From Sinorhizobium meliloti 4H41 (GTDB taxonomy: Bacteria > Pseudomonadota > Alphaproteobacteria > Rhizobiales > Rhizobiaceae): 64,000 bases of DNA. The number at the start of each line of letters is the position of its first letter. The stretch's first letter is position 1. The stretch is from NCBI RefSeq assembly GCF_000375585.1, contig NZ_AQWP01000011.1, positions 124,001 to 188,000 of the forward strand, in the 5' to 3' direction. Shown here one piece after another: positions 51,964 to 60,848 of the stretch. The notes under the pieces are model-generated. The model ran no database searches. It saw only the letters and a program-made list of their open reading frames with translations, and had not been told where the DNA came from. A program made the position numbers and the translations under genes.

Positions 51964-52242
51964 CTATTCGGATCCGTCTGCGCCTACGTCGACATATCTG
52001 CCGATTGAGCGTAGGTAAGCGACGATCTCGACCGTTAGGAAATCACGGTCGCCATACACTTCGTCGATCCTGTCAAACATCCGTCTCGTCTTTTCATCGG
52101 CGCCCGGTGGCAGCTCAGCATCTCCAATAACGTATTTGTCGTAGCCAACCGCGCAAATATCGCACCCAGCCTCGATGATATCATCTACAAAGGCCGGGAT
52201 GTCGCTCGCATCCATCAGTTTCTGCTTGGTACTTTGCGCCAT
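51964..52242 (-). CDS. Small hypothetical protein
   Basis: A 92-residue acidic protein starting MAQSTKQKLMDASDIPAFVD. ATG 52242 follows GGAGATAACCC. The sequence IIEAGCDICAVGYDKYVIGD looks like a folded alpha/beta protein with two Cys. No family is recognised. It stands alone among pseudogenes but has good coding character. Confidence 0.55.
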   Translation of the reverse strand: MAQSTKQKLMDASDIPAFVDDIIEAGCDICAVGYDKYVIGDAELPPGADEKTRRMFDRIDEVYGDRDFLTVEIVAYLRSIGRYVDVGADGSE

Positions 52243-52260
52243 CGGGTTATCTCCGCTCAC

Positions 52261-52599
52261 GGGTGAGCAGGAAGTGGCCGCCAGGTGGGTTGACTTGCAA
52301 CCCTATAAGCACCGAACCGCAAATGTCAGGGTTTTGTTCCGTGCACTCAGGCCGCTCTGATCTGTGGGCGACATGCCCCCGGCGAATGGCGTTCGTGATC
52401 CAGCGAAGGCCGCTGGTGACTCCCGGGAACCCTCCTGCGACATCGATGTCCGGGCAACTTGCGACCTCTACATATCACAGACGACTTTGCTCAAGAGGAC
52501 CTGCAATAATTGCCTCTTCCACCCGACCGCGGCGGATCCTTAGGCTACCGTTAGATCTTAATGATATTCCAGGCACTGGTATGAAGAGCGGCGGCGCAA
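52261..52599. other. No supported gene
   Basis: ORFs here give low-complexity or Arg/Pro-rich translations without recognisable motifs. The 5' half of the FosX-like gene that should precede the next relic is not detectable. Confidence 0.35.
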
Positions 52600-52866
52600 C
52601 CTTGCTTGCGGGCGATATGGGTAGCCACGATGCAGGGCGAGCCATTTCCGACCCGCACTTACAACCATGTAGCTCTCAAGATCGCTGCGGAATCGGTTCG
52701 AGGACTGCAGCGTGTTAAGGCCCTGGACCTCGCTCTTTGGGATGGTCGGTCACGCTTTCTTGGCGAAGGGCAATCAAGCTCCCTGGCACTCCCGCACGGC
52801 TTCATAGCGCTGCCACATAGACCAAGATTGGAGGCGCAGACGGCTGGTCGCCTGCCGACCGGATAG
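52600..52866 (+). pseudogene. FosX-like glyoxalase-family remnant
   Basis: IWVATMQGEPFPTRTYNHVA LKI matches the central part of FosX-type fosfomycin hydrolases (IWVAIMQGE..AERSYNHIAFKI). VKALDLALWDGRSRF LGEGQSS corresponds to the following RSRVEGEGRS segment. The N-terminal third is missing, and a frameshift separates LLAGD from IWVATMQGE. The metal-binding C-terminal Glu region is not intact. It is a decayed member of the vicinal-oxygen-chelate family; no resistance function is expected. Confidence 0.6.
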
Positions 52867-52914
52867 GTCGCCAGGCGGCATACACTCGTCGAGATCGCGT
52901 CTGTAGTCGAAGGC

Positions 52915-53877
52915 TCAACCGTTCAGATCGAGAACGATACGGCCGTCGATCCTGCCTTCTTCCATGCGCTCGAAGATGGCATTGATGTTCTCGATCTTGT
53001 CCCAGGAGAAGTGGGCAGCGACCTTGCCCTCGCCGGCAAGTTCCAACGCTTCCTCCAGATCCTGGCGTGTCCCGACAATAGAGCCGCGCACCGTGATGCG
53101 CTTCAGCACCGTGTCGAACACCGGCAGGCAGATCTGACTCAGCGGCAGACCGACGAGCGCCATCGTACCCTTGGAACGCAGCATCCTGTAAGCCTGCTCC
53201 ATCGCCTTTGGTGAGACAGCCGTGACCAGCGCTCCGTGTACGCCGCCCGTCCGCTTCTGCACCTCCTCGACGGCATCAGGCGCCTTGGCATCGATGACGA
53301 AGGTCGGCGCCGAGCTTCTCAGCAAGCGCAATCTTGTCCGGGAATATGCCCGCCGCGGCGACATGCATGCCCATCGCCTTGGCATATTGCACGGCCATGT
53401 GGCCGAGGCCGCCAATGCCGGAGACGAGAACCCATTCGCCGGGTTTCACCTCAGTCTCCTTCAAGCCCTTGTAGACCGTGACGCCGGCGCAGAGCACCGG
53501 GGCGGCCGGGCCGAACTCCAGCGTGGCGGGCAGCCGGTATTCTGCTGGCTGCCGCAGAGCGTCTCCCAACCGGTGCGGCATGGCGTGCAGCAGCCGCAGG
53601 CGGTGTGCAACCACGGCACGCCGACCCGGTCCCCTTCCTTCAGCCGTGCTACGCCGGCGCCGAGCTTGGCGACGTAGCCGACGCCCTCGTGGCCGGGAAT
53701 AAAAGGCGGATTGGGTCGCACCGGCCAGTCGCCCTTGGCGGCATGCAGGTCGGTGTGGCACACGCCAGTGGCCTCGTATTTGATCAGGACCTGGCCAGGT
53801 CCTGGCTGCGGAATCGGAACTTCCTCAATCGCAAGCGGCGTGCCGAACTCTCGGACCACAGCGGCTTTCATGGTCAT
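52915..53877 (-). pseudogene. adhP: Zinc alcohol dehydrogenase, broken in three frames
   Basis: Three consecutive frames reconstruct an AdhP-type enzyme. Frame 1 (from ATG 53877) has [35 protein letters not shown] and [20 protein letters not shown], with catalytic and structural zinc ligands. Frame 2 has [20 protein letters not shown] and VSGIGGLGHMAVQYAKAMGM. Frame 3 has KRTGGVHGALVTAVSPKAME to the end (EGRIDGRIVLDL). About 20 codons are missing after SQQNTG, and a second shift lies near 53320. GGAGGAGA precedes the ATG. An FNR/FixK-type box lies upstream. Confidence 0.85.
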
Positions 53878-53987
53878 ATCGATCTCCTCCAATGCTCGAT
53901 GTTGGCGCCGGCAGGGCCGGCATCGCGCACCTCCTTTGAGCGAGCGCTGACGAGCAGGAGCTTAACGGCAGGGCAGGCCATCGTTCC

Positions 53988-54001
53988 TTGACGGGCATCA
54001 A
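53988..54001. promoter_or_regulatory. FixK/FNR-type box upstream of adhP
   Basis: TTGAC GGGC ATCAA fits the anaerobox consensus TTGAY-N4-RTCAA perfectly. It is centred about 118 bases upstream of the adhP start, pointing to microaerobic control of the alcohol dehydrogenase when it was intact. Confidence 0.65.
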
Positions 54002-54131
54002 GGTAGGGCATTTCCACTACGAAGTTGTCTCAGAAGCGAGACAATGGCGCGCGCAAACCACGACCGCCCGACCGGGCCGCCAATGCTGACTTGAAGGGGC
54101 CGGGCCGAGGTGCAGCACGGGCACATTCGCC

Positions 54132-54809
54132 CTAACGATTTTGGATGAACCTACTTTGCCAGCGGCGGGGTATCTGGAACGCTACGGCAGTAAGCAACAG
54201 GGCGGCAAGCGACGGCACCCATAAGGCGTGATCTCCTGCTTCTCGCACCAGGACCGCGCCCATGATGGCTCCGGCGAACATGCCGAGCCACGGCACGATC
54301 TGAATGATCCAGTGCGTATTGCGGACGCCCATCGCCCAACGTCCGAGTCCACGGCCGAAGCGCGAGAGTGCTCCCGTGACATACGTCAGACCAACCGGCA
54401 GACCTTCGATCTGCTCGACAGAGGCGTTGACGGCTCCCATGGCGAAAGTGAGCAAAAGGAAACGGAGTTCTGGTTGGCCTTCTTGCAACGCGGCGCATGC
54501 GAGGAGAACCGATGCAATCAACAAGGCGGCTTGCGGTCTAAACCGGATCGATACGATCACTCCCGCGGCGTTCCCGAATACGAAGCTGACCAGCCCTCCT
54601 ATGAGAAGCAACCCTTGAGCGGCATCGCCTTGGACGAGCGTGACGGACGCGCGAGTCGTGTTGCCGCTCATGAAGGACACGAAGTCGCCGATGGACATGA
54701 GTCCTATGGCGTCGGTCATGCCGGCCAGGAACGATATTGCAGCGACAAGCGCCAGACCAACAGAACTCCGCCGCCGTTTTATGATCCGCCGCCGCCGCTG
54801 CACCGTCAT
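54132..54809 (-). CDS. DUF1275 (YoaK-like) membrane protein
   Basis: A 225-residue protein with six hydrophobic segments and the DUF1275 signature: SFLAGMTDAIGLMSIGDFVS, FMSGNTTRASVTL, VGLTYVTGALSRFGRGLGRW. GGGAGAAACCA precedes ATG 54809; ATG 54824 is an alternative. Members are thought to be small transporters but have no firm substrate. It is a lone intact gene between relics. Confidence 0.85.
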   Translation of the reverse strand: MTVQRRRRIIKRRRSSVGLALVAAISFLAGMTDAIGLMSIGDFVSFMSGNTTRASVTLVQGDAAQGLLLIGGLVSFVFGNAAGVIVSIRFRPQAALLIASVLLACAALQEGQPELRFLLLTFAMGAVNASVEQIEGLPVGLTYVTGALSRFGRGLGRWAMGVRNTHWIIQIVPWLGMFAGAIMGAVLVREAGDHALWVPSLAALLLTAVAFQIPRRWQSRFIQNR

Positions 54810-55230
54810 TGGTTTCTCCCACATTGAAACGCCGGAACGAAAGCAAACTGCGCCCTCTGTGGCAAGCAATCAAACTCCGCAGAGCCCACTCCCAGAAAAT
54901 ATGCAGGATAGGTGTCTCTCAAAGCGACGGATTGCGCGACCGGCTATCGGCTCGCACCTCCCCAGCGCCCGCCTTAACATGACTCGGTGGCGAACGCGCG
55001 AGCATCGTTGCAATCAGGGTGTTGAGAACTCTTCGGCACGTGTGAAAAAGCAATCTACGGAATTCTTGCGGCGATGGGCATTGGTCTAATACCGGTTTCC
55101 GTCGGCGAAGGGTACAAACTCAGCGTGCCTGCGGTGGGAGCAAGGCTGTGATTTGCCGACTGATGGGTGTCGAGCGGTCGCGGCACGATAGGCTGTGACC
55201 TTACCGCGCCGGCGGTTCCGATCTGGCAAT
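54810..55230. other. No supported gene
   Basis: The stretch upstream of the DUF1275 gene up to the chemoreceptor relic shows no ORF with recognisable features. Confidence 0.35.
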
Positions 55231-55569
55231 TTAGCGGCCCTTGCCCGCAGCCTTGAGTCGATGGGCGGAGGGGCTCTCCGACCCGGCCACACGAGCGGAG
55301 GGACCGGGCGCACCAAACGCTGTCGATAACCTGAACCCTGATACGAGTTGCGCCAGCCGTTCAGCTTCGGAAGAAAGCATCACGGTGGACGCGGAGATCT
55401 CTCCGCCATGGCCGCATTCTGCTGAGTGATTGCGTCCATGTCTCCGATCGCCGAATTGATTTCCGCTATTCCAGTGGCCTGCTCCAGGGAAGAACGCGCA
55501 ATGGACGCCATGTGATCGTTGATCGTCTGCACCCAGATGCGATGGTCGCTTCACGGCGCACATGCTCAT
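55231..55569 (-). pseudogene. Methyl-accepting chemotaxis protein, C-terminal remnant
   Basis: One frame reads INDHMASIARSSLEQATGIA then EINSAIGDMDAITQQNAAMA, the end of the signalling hairpin of a chemoreceptor. After a frameshift the other frame gives LSSEAERLAQLVSGFRLSTA, the usual C-terminal tail. The sensor, membrane and HAMP parts are gone. The sequence from 55570 to 56021 shows no further recognisable piece. Confidence 0.7.
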
Positions 55570-56021
55570 GCAGGTCCGGACCGCCGCGCTAACCGAACTT
55601 CCGCGATGGCTTGAGGGTACCGACAGCCAGAATCGAATGTGTCTTCAATATTTAGATCTAGGCCACCCCTCCTGCGCGCACCCTGATCCCCAAAGAGGTT
55701 ACCGGTGTCAGCTGAAACAGCCGCATTCTCGCCTTTAACTGCCAAGCGACAGCAGTTGGCCGCGATCTTGAGGAAGGAGAACATTGTTGAGGTAAGGGAG
55801 TGAAATCGGATTCTCCAACTATCTGCGATTCGCCACGGCATTCGGCCCTTCGCGGCATTCGGCCTAACTCCATTGGAGTAGCCGACATACTGTTGCCAAA
55901 TCTGCTAACTGCCACCACGATGAGCAACGCCAGCCGACTTCCCGGAGAGACATAATCGACTCGACCTGCGTCCTTTCGCACCGCCAACAGGTCTCCTGCA
56001 GCCGGCACCAGGGTTGGTAAT
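55570..56021. other. No supported gene
   Basis: No ORF with recognisable motifs; a minus-strand ORF (MFSFLKIAANCCRLAVKGEN) is not supported by any family. Confidence 0.3.
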
Positions 56022-57332
56022 ATGCGAGCCTTTCTTGCGATCATCGTGCTGGTTTTGGGCGTTGCACTGCCCTTCAATCTCGATGTGGTGAAATTCGCAG
56101 TTGTCCAGGCGCTTTCCTCACCTTGCCGTTTGCCGAAAGACTTATCATCGAATGTGGATCACTTCGTTTCACTTGACCTACGCCACGCTGGGTCGGGCAC
56201 TGTTTTCGTCTCGGCGGAGCCAGCGGACTGGGTCAGGGCCAACTCGGACGTTCTCGCGCCACTTCGATCTGGGTCTGGCGACCTGATCGTCTACATCCAT
56301 GGCTTTCTCACGAGTATGGGCGATGCTGACTGCGCCGCGAAATCAGTGGCCGCGGATCTGGCTGAACGTCAACCTCCCAAAAGCAGCCACAAACCGGACG
56401 TGCTCGTGTTCGGTTGGCCAGGCGAAACGAAGGCGAGGCAGTTTTCGCGCGCTCAGACCGCTGCATCGCAAGCCGCAAAATATCTTGCTGACTTGCTGTC
56501 GCAATTGCGGAAGAGACGAATCATCCTGATTGCCCATAGTCTCGGGGCCGCAGTCGCTATGGAGGCCTTATCCGAGGTCCCACAGGCAGCGGAAAACCCG
56601 AGCTTCCATGCTATCATACTTATCCAGGGGGCAATTCCCGTCGCCAGCCTCCGCACCTGGTCCTACAAGATTACGGTGCGTTCTCCTGCGGCGGAAACTC
56701 ATGATCGTTTAGCGGGGCGAAAGCCACACCCTGGCTACATCGAAGAAGGAGAAGGGGTTGGCTGCTATGTCGAAGCCGCGAGAAAAGCACGACACCTTAT
56801 TGTAACCCGGTCAGCGGACGACATCACACTCAGTCGTATGTACGCCACGGACGAAATGTTCGTCCCTGGGCTTTGTCAAGGGCCACGCGTGTTTCCTGTG
56901 GAGGGGGAGACCGTCAGGACCCTGCCACAAACCTTGGCGATCGGATCGGGCATGGATCGAGAGGAAACATTCCGGATCCACCGCGAGTTGATCCCAGAAG
57001 GTCCAGGGGCGATTTCTGATCCGTGGGGGGCGCCCGAAAATCCCGGCAACTTCTTTCCAACTCTCCGCCCTCCCGACGATTCGCAAGTGCTGCTGGAGCG
57101 GACGGAAGCGTACAGCTTTAGAGTTCCTCATCCCTCTTATCACGAGATACACTTGAGCCGCCTGTCGGGTTGGCGTCCATTCTTCGACTGGCATTCTCCA
57201 CTCAACTACCGAACGATGCGCGTGGACCTCCTGGGGCAAATTTGGCACATCCTTGATCAGCGCGACGGGGCAGCCGGGCCAATTGGCGTCCCCGTGAATG
57301 ATCAGCAGGATCCTAGTCGTGCAGCACATTAA
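56022..57332 (+). CDS. Alpha/beta hydrolase, DUF900-like, membrane-anchored
   Basis: A 436-residue protein with an N-terminal membrane segment (AFLAIIVLVLGVALPFNLDV) and an alpha/beta hydrolase domain of DUF900 type: LIVYIHGFLTSMGDADCAAK, VLVFGWPGETKARQF and the nucleophile elbow LIAHSLGAAVAMEAL. A long C-terminal part with Trp/Pro-rich sequence (FFDWHSPLNYRTMRVDLLGQ) follows. The substrate is unknown; lipase or esterase activity at the membrane is plausible. It is flanked by pseudogenes but itself looks intact. Confidence 0.75.
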   Translation: MRAFLAIIVLVLGVALPFNLDVVKFAVVQALSSPCRLPKDLSSNVDHFVSLDLRHAGSGTVFVSAEPADWVRANSDVLAPLRSGSGDLIVYIHGFLTSMGDADCAAKSVAADLAERQPPKSSHKPDVLVFGWPGETKARQFSRAQTAASQAAKYLADLLSQLRKRRIILIAHSLGAAVAMEALSEVPQAAENPSFHAIILIQGAIPVASLRTWSYKITVRSPAAETHDRLAGRKPHPGYIEEGEGVGCYVEAARKARHLIVTRSADDITLSRMYATDEMFVPGLCQGPRVFPVEGETVRTLPQTLAIGSGMDREETFRIHRELIPEGPGAISDPWGAPENPGNFFPTLRPPDDSQVLLERTEAYSFRVPHPSYHEIHLSRLSGWRPFFDWHSPLNYRTMRVDLLGQIWHILDQRDGAAGPIGVPVNDQQDPSRAAH

Positions 57333-58091
57333 TTGCGACGCTTGTGAGGCAGCTGTGTCAACCGGTATTTAATAGGTCTTACTAGCAACGACGGGACGGT
57401 CAAGCGGGCTCGGACCGGCGACAGCGCCGTCCCTGTTGATACATTATGCGATCTTGTCTCCCCAACGTGAACCTCCTGGCGACAAGGCGTGTACGCGACT
57501 CGTCTACAACGGCTCCCTCGACCCCATTGCATTCACCGGTGTCCGTCACGACGATGAGCAAGCGCGACGTTGGGAGCTCATCGTGTCCGACCGCGGCACC
57601 CCGCCAACATACGGCCCGCAGTACTTGGAGGATCGACCCATTCGGCAGCGGACTCCTGCTCAGCAGGAGTTCGGCGCGGCAGGTGCCTGGCGTTCAGCGG
57701 CCCCTCGCTGTCTCCGAAAAATGCGGCTACGCGCCTAAACAGATCTTGGCGGCGCCTATTCCGCCGGAGTCGACTCTGTCGAGCCGAACACTCTCGTCCA
57801 GCAGTTGTTGTGGACACATCCGTGACGCTTCTCGATCCTCAATGACCGTATCAGACGCGCAGCTGCGGATCGCCGGGTAGCGCTGATCGATCGCCGCTTG
57901 ATCTGCGATGACGGCAATATCGCCGACGCTATCGAGCCCTTCAGAGAAGGGGGGGCAGCAAAATCTTGGCCTGATGTTTACATTTCCCTGAAGTAGGTGA
58001 AGCTCCCGCGCAAAGACGGGGGGGCGGACAGCCGTCGTAGTTCCGCCAGCGCCTGAGCGGACGTTGCATGAAACCGCTCCATGTCCTCCCG
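57333..58091. other. Convergent intergenic region, no supported gene
   Basis: About 760 bases. Several overlapping ORFs (57446-57880 plus, 57578-57817 minus) are Arg/Ser-rich without motifs. Dispersed motif copy 5 lies near its start. Confidence 0.35.
57429..57455 (+). repeat. Dispersed motif, copy 5
   Basis: GTCCCTG then TTGATACATTATGCGATCTT, 97 bases after the preceding stop codon and between convergent genes. Confidence 0.5.
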
Positions 58092-58583
58092 CTAACCGCC
58101 CCTAAGTTTCTGCGCGTGCTCCAGATGCCCCTGGACGACCGGCGCCGTCTTGGTCGCATGCGCCTTCAACTGTTCGCTGTCGCCATCTTGGGCATAGCTC
58201 TGCAGAAGCTTTAAGGCCTCCTGGTGAGCCGCGAGCTGAGCCTGCACATAGGCCGCATCAAACTGGTCACCCTGCGCGTTCTTGAGCTTGTCCAACTCTG
58301 CCGCGTGCTTCTCGACCATTTGCGTGGGAACCGTGATCTTGGCTTCTCCTGCGGCGGCCTTCAGTTCCTGGCTGGCCTTGGTGTGATCGGCCACCATCAT
58401 TTCGGCAAACTGGCGCACACTGTCCTGTTTGCTGTTTTGCATGGCGAGTTGGCTCGATTGAACTTCGAACATATCGGAGCTCGCGGCCATGGTCACGAAC
58501 TCTTCGGACGAGATCTGCTGCGCATAGACATAGGGCGCACCGGCAAGGAAGGCTGCGGCAACGGCTATCTTCATCATTCGCAT
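58092..58583 (-). CDS. Exported DUF4142 protein
   Basis: A 163-residue protein with a signal peptide (KIAVAAAFLAGAPYVYAQ) and a DUF4142 four-helix domain: FVTMAASSDMFEVQSSQLAM, VRQFAEMMVADHTKASQELK and AHQEALKLLQSYAQDGD. The fold is ferritin-like, without obvious iron ligands assigned. GGAGAAACCC precedes the ATG. DUF4142 proteins are periplasmic or outer-membrane-associated and often stress-induced in rhizobia. Confidence 0.85.
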   Translation of the reverse strand: MRMMKIAVAAAFLAGAPYVYAQQISSEEFVTMAASSDMFEVQSSQLAMQNSKQDSVRQFAEMMVADHTKASQELKAAAGEAKITVPTQMVEKHAAELDKLKNAQGDQFDAAYVQAQLAAHQEALKLLQSYAQDGDSEQLKAHATKTAPVVQGHLEHAQKLRGG

Positions 58584-59186
58584 GGGGTTTCTCCGGGTTG
58601 ACGCTGAGCGAAAGAACGCCTAACCGCAGCGCCGGAGAGATGTTCCCCGTTGTCGCCCGACTACTTGCTAAGCAACGCCACTCTGCCCTTCCTGTGAAGA
58701 CCCACCATCAGGAACGCGCCGTCCGCGGCCCCTTTTTGGGAGCTGCGCCGCTGCAGCGGTGTCAGCACGTCCTGGACTCTTCGCCCCATTTCCCGCTCTG
58801 CTTCGGCTACAACCGGGATCGCTGCCGTGTTGTACATCGCCGGGATGGAGGTCCGACGTTGGAGCACTGCCGCCGTCTGTAGCTGGCCTCCCGATAATCC
58901 GCAGGTTGCTGGAGGAATAGCACGCCAGTCCGGCACGCCTTCGTCTGCGCCGCGAAAGTCGCTCCTTGGTTTCCGGCTAGAGGACCGCTGCATCACCTCG
59001 GTGTCAGTCGCCTGGTAGCTGCTTCAAGTGCCTGTCAGGCTCTTCCGGAAATTGTGGCCTGCACACCCCAGACCGCCGAGTATGGCGGGCCGGCGCGCTC
59101 CTTCCACAGCGGTCCGCACCACAACAGTATCAGAACCGCGTCGAGGGGGAGCGAGAACGAAAACTAAGCTTTCCATGACGCACCCT
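58584..59186. other. No supported gene
   Basis: About 600 bases with only motif-free ORFs on both strands (for example 58661-58996 minus). Confidence 0.35.
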
Positions 59187-59683
59187 TCACCGCTTTGCGG
59201 TCAGTCCTTGCTGATTGGGCTCAAGAAACTTGCGTGTCATTTCCGCGGCGTGTTCATCGAGCCACTGTGTCATCGTCAGTTCGTGTTTCAGGATGGCTTC
59301 GCAGACGCGCTTTGTTTCCCGGTCGCCGGCATGCTCGGCGGCAGCGATCAAGATCTTGTAGCTCACTATTTCCATCTGCTCGAATGTGTAGCTCGCGAGT
59401 GAACCCGACCTCGTCATCAACAAAGTGGCCACTTAACCCCTGTCCAAAGGCAACCATCTTGGCGCCGACATCCTTGACCGTTGACATTCCTCCGGTGCTC
59501 CCAAGGCAGCGTTCCCAACATGGCAGCCTGGTCGCGGGTCTCCCGTAGGTGCTTGTCGATCTGAGCTATGAGTTCCGGATAGTTTTCAAGCCGAGCCGAT
59601 TTGCGGGTCAGCGGTTATCGCCTGCTCTTCCATGGCGTGAACATCCCTTAGCATGCGTGAAGATGCTCTCTCTTGTCGGACAT
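59187..59683 (-). pseudogene. DUF892 ferritin-like gene with several frameshifts
   Basis: The gene can be traced from ATG 59683 (MSDKREHLHA, with GAAGGAG upstream) through three frames: ENYPELIAQIDKHLRETRDQ AAML, then STVKDVGAKMVAFGQGLSGH FVDDEV, then SLASYTFEQMEIVSYKILIA and ETKRVCEAILKHELTMTQWL. The total of about 165 codons equals the normal length for this YciE/YciF-like family. At least three shifts interrupt it. Intact homologues are small stress-related ferritin-like proteins. Confidence 0.75.
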
Positions 59684-60082
59684 GACATTCTCCTTCCTAC
59701 TTTCAACGAATGTGGGAAACCCGAGAAAGTTCCTCCTGGACGTCGGATCTGCATGACATTGTCGCCGGCAGACGCACGGCCGATAGTCTCTTATGGTCCG
59801 CAAGATCGGCGAGATAAGAGCTTTCTTCGATGGGCCCACGTAATCTTGTCATCCAAGTAACCAGAAGCCTGACTCGTTCCGCCGCTTTAAACGATGCGCT
59901 TCTCAACGGAGCATTACTCTCGCACCGTGGGTAGATGCGAGCCCAGGCATGCCGCGTGGCCACTTCTCAATGGGGATTCCGCCGAATTTGCTTTTGGGCT
60001 GTTTGTTGCATCCGTCTGAACTGACCAGCTCGGGAACAATCCTAGCCGGTCCCGGTTCGGCAGCAACGAGCAGGAATCAAGG
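59684..60082. other. Promoter-side gap, no gene
   Basis: Divergent region between the DUF892 relic and the membrane protein relic. No ORF with features. Confidence 0.35.
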
Positions 60083-60530
60083 GTGCAGCGGATAGTCTCT
60101 GGAGCATTGGCGGGAATGGCGGCAACAATGGCCATGACCATGGCCATGCGTCGACTTCATGCGCTGCTGGACAGCCGCGAAGACTACCCTCTTCCCCCTC
60201 GCGAGATCATAGAACAGACCGGCTCGGCCGATGATGAAGAAAACGCCCGTGCGGCTACCTTGGCCGCCCACTTCGGTTTCGGCGCCTTGGCGGGTGCGAT
60301 CTTCGCCTTATTTCCTTCTGCGGTCCTCGCAACTTGGCGGATCGACATGGTCGCAACCTGCTCTCGAGCCATGAATGACGCTTCCAAGCTCGTCAAGGCA
60401 TAGCTGATCCCGTTTCCCGCGGCGCCTTGAACAGCTCTCGAGGCTGTCGAGTCCTAGCGGTCTGGGCTTCCTTCCTGGATGTTGCAATCCCGACCGCAGG
60501 ACTATCGCGCGGCCAACCGATGCGTATGGC
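60083..60530 (+). pseudogene. Small membrane protein gene, frameshifted
   Basis: The first frame (60083-60403) gives IVSGALAGMAATMAMTMAMR, DYPLPPREIIEQTG and AATLAAHFGFGALAGAIFAL, matching a rhizobial integral membrane family with the YPLPPREI element. The family continuation VLAVWASFLDVAIPTAGLSR appears in another frame near 60450-60510, so at least one frameshift cuts it. The truncated 106-residue product may still be made but lacks half the membrane segments. Confidence 0.5.
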
Positions 60531-60566
60531 CGCCCCCCGCTCGTCCAGCCTGATCGACGCCCGCTT

Positions 60567-60848
60567 CTACTCCGCCTCGTCAGGCCGGCACACCGCCCTT
60601 AGCGCCTTCAGCGCTTCTTCCGTGGAGTGGCAGAGAAGATGGAGTTCCACCGGTCGGCGAAGCGCAATCTGTATGTGATGAGGACCGAACACCCGGATCA
60701 AGCCGCGGCCCGGAAAGCGGCCGTTGCCCGGAGCTCGATTGTTCCACCGCGTGATCCTGCCGGGCGGGTTCCTGTAAGCATGCGGCGCGCCGAGTATTCG
60801 CGCGCATTCGTCGTAGAACCGTCTGTCGCTCGCACTACCACCGGTCAT
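60567..60848 (-). CDS. Small conserved protein downstream of the P450
   Basis: A 93-residue protein with a conserved-looking core TRWNNRAPGNGRFPGRGLIR VFGPHHIQIALRRPV. Similar proteins with an RWNNRSPGNGRFPGFG element occur in rhizobia without assigned function. It overlaps the P450 stop by 14 bases on the same strand, so the two are co-translated. Possible partner or unrelated small enzyme. Confidence 0.65.
   Translation of the reverse strand: MTGGSASDRRFYDECARILGAPHAYRNPPGRITRWNNRAPGNGRFPGRGLIRVFGPHHIQIALRRPVELHLLCHSTEEALKALRAVCRPDEAE

Noticed and set aside
57446..57880. 144-residue plus-strand ORF
   Set aside because: Ser/Arg-rich with no motif; neighbouring frames are equally open.
58661..58996. 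111-residue minus-strand ORF
   Set aside because: No recognisable domain and no ribosome site; coding status unsupported.
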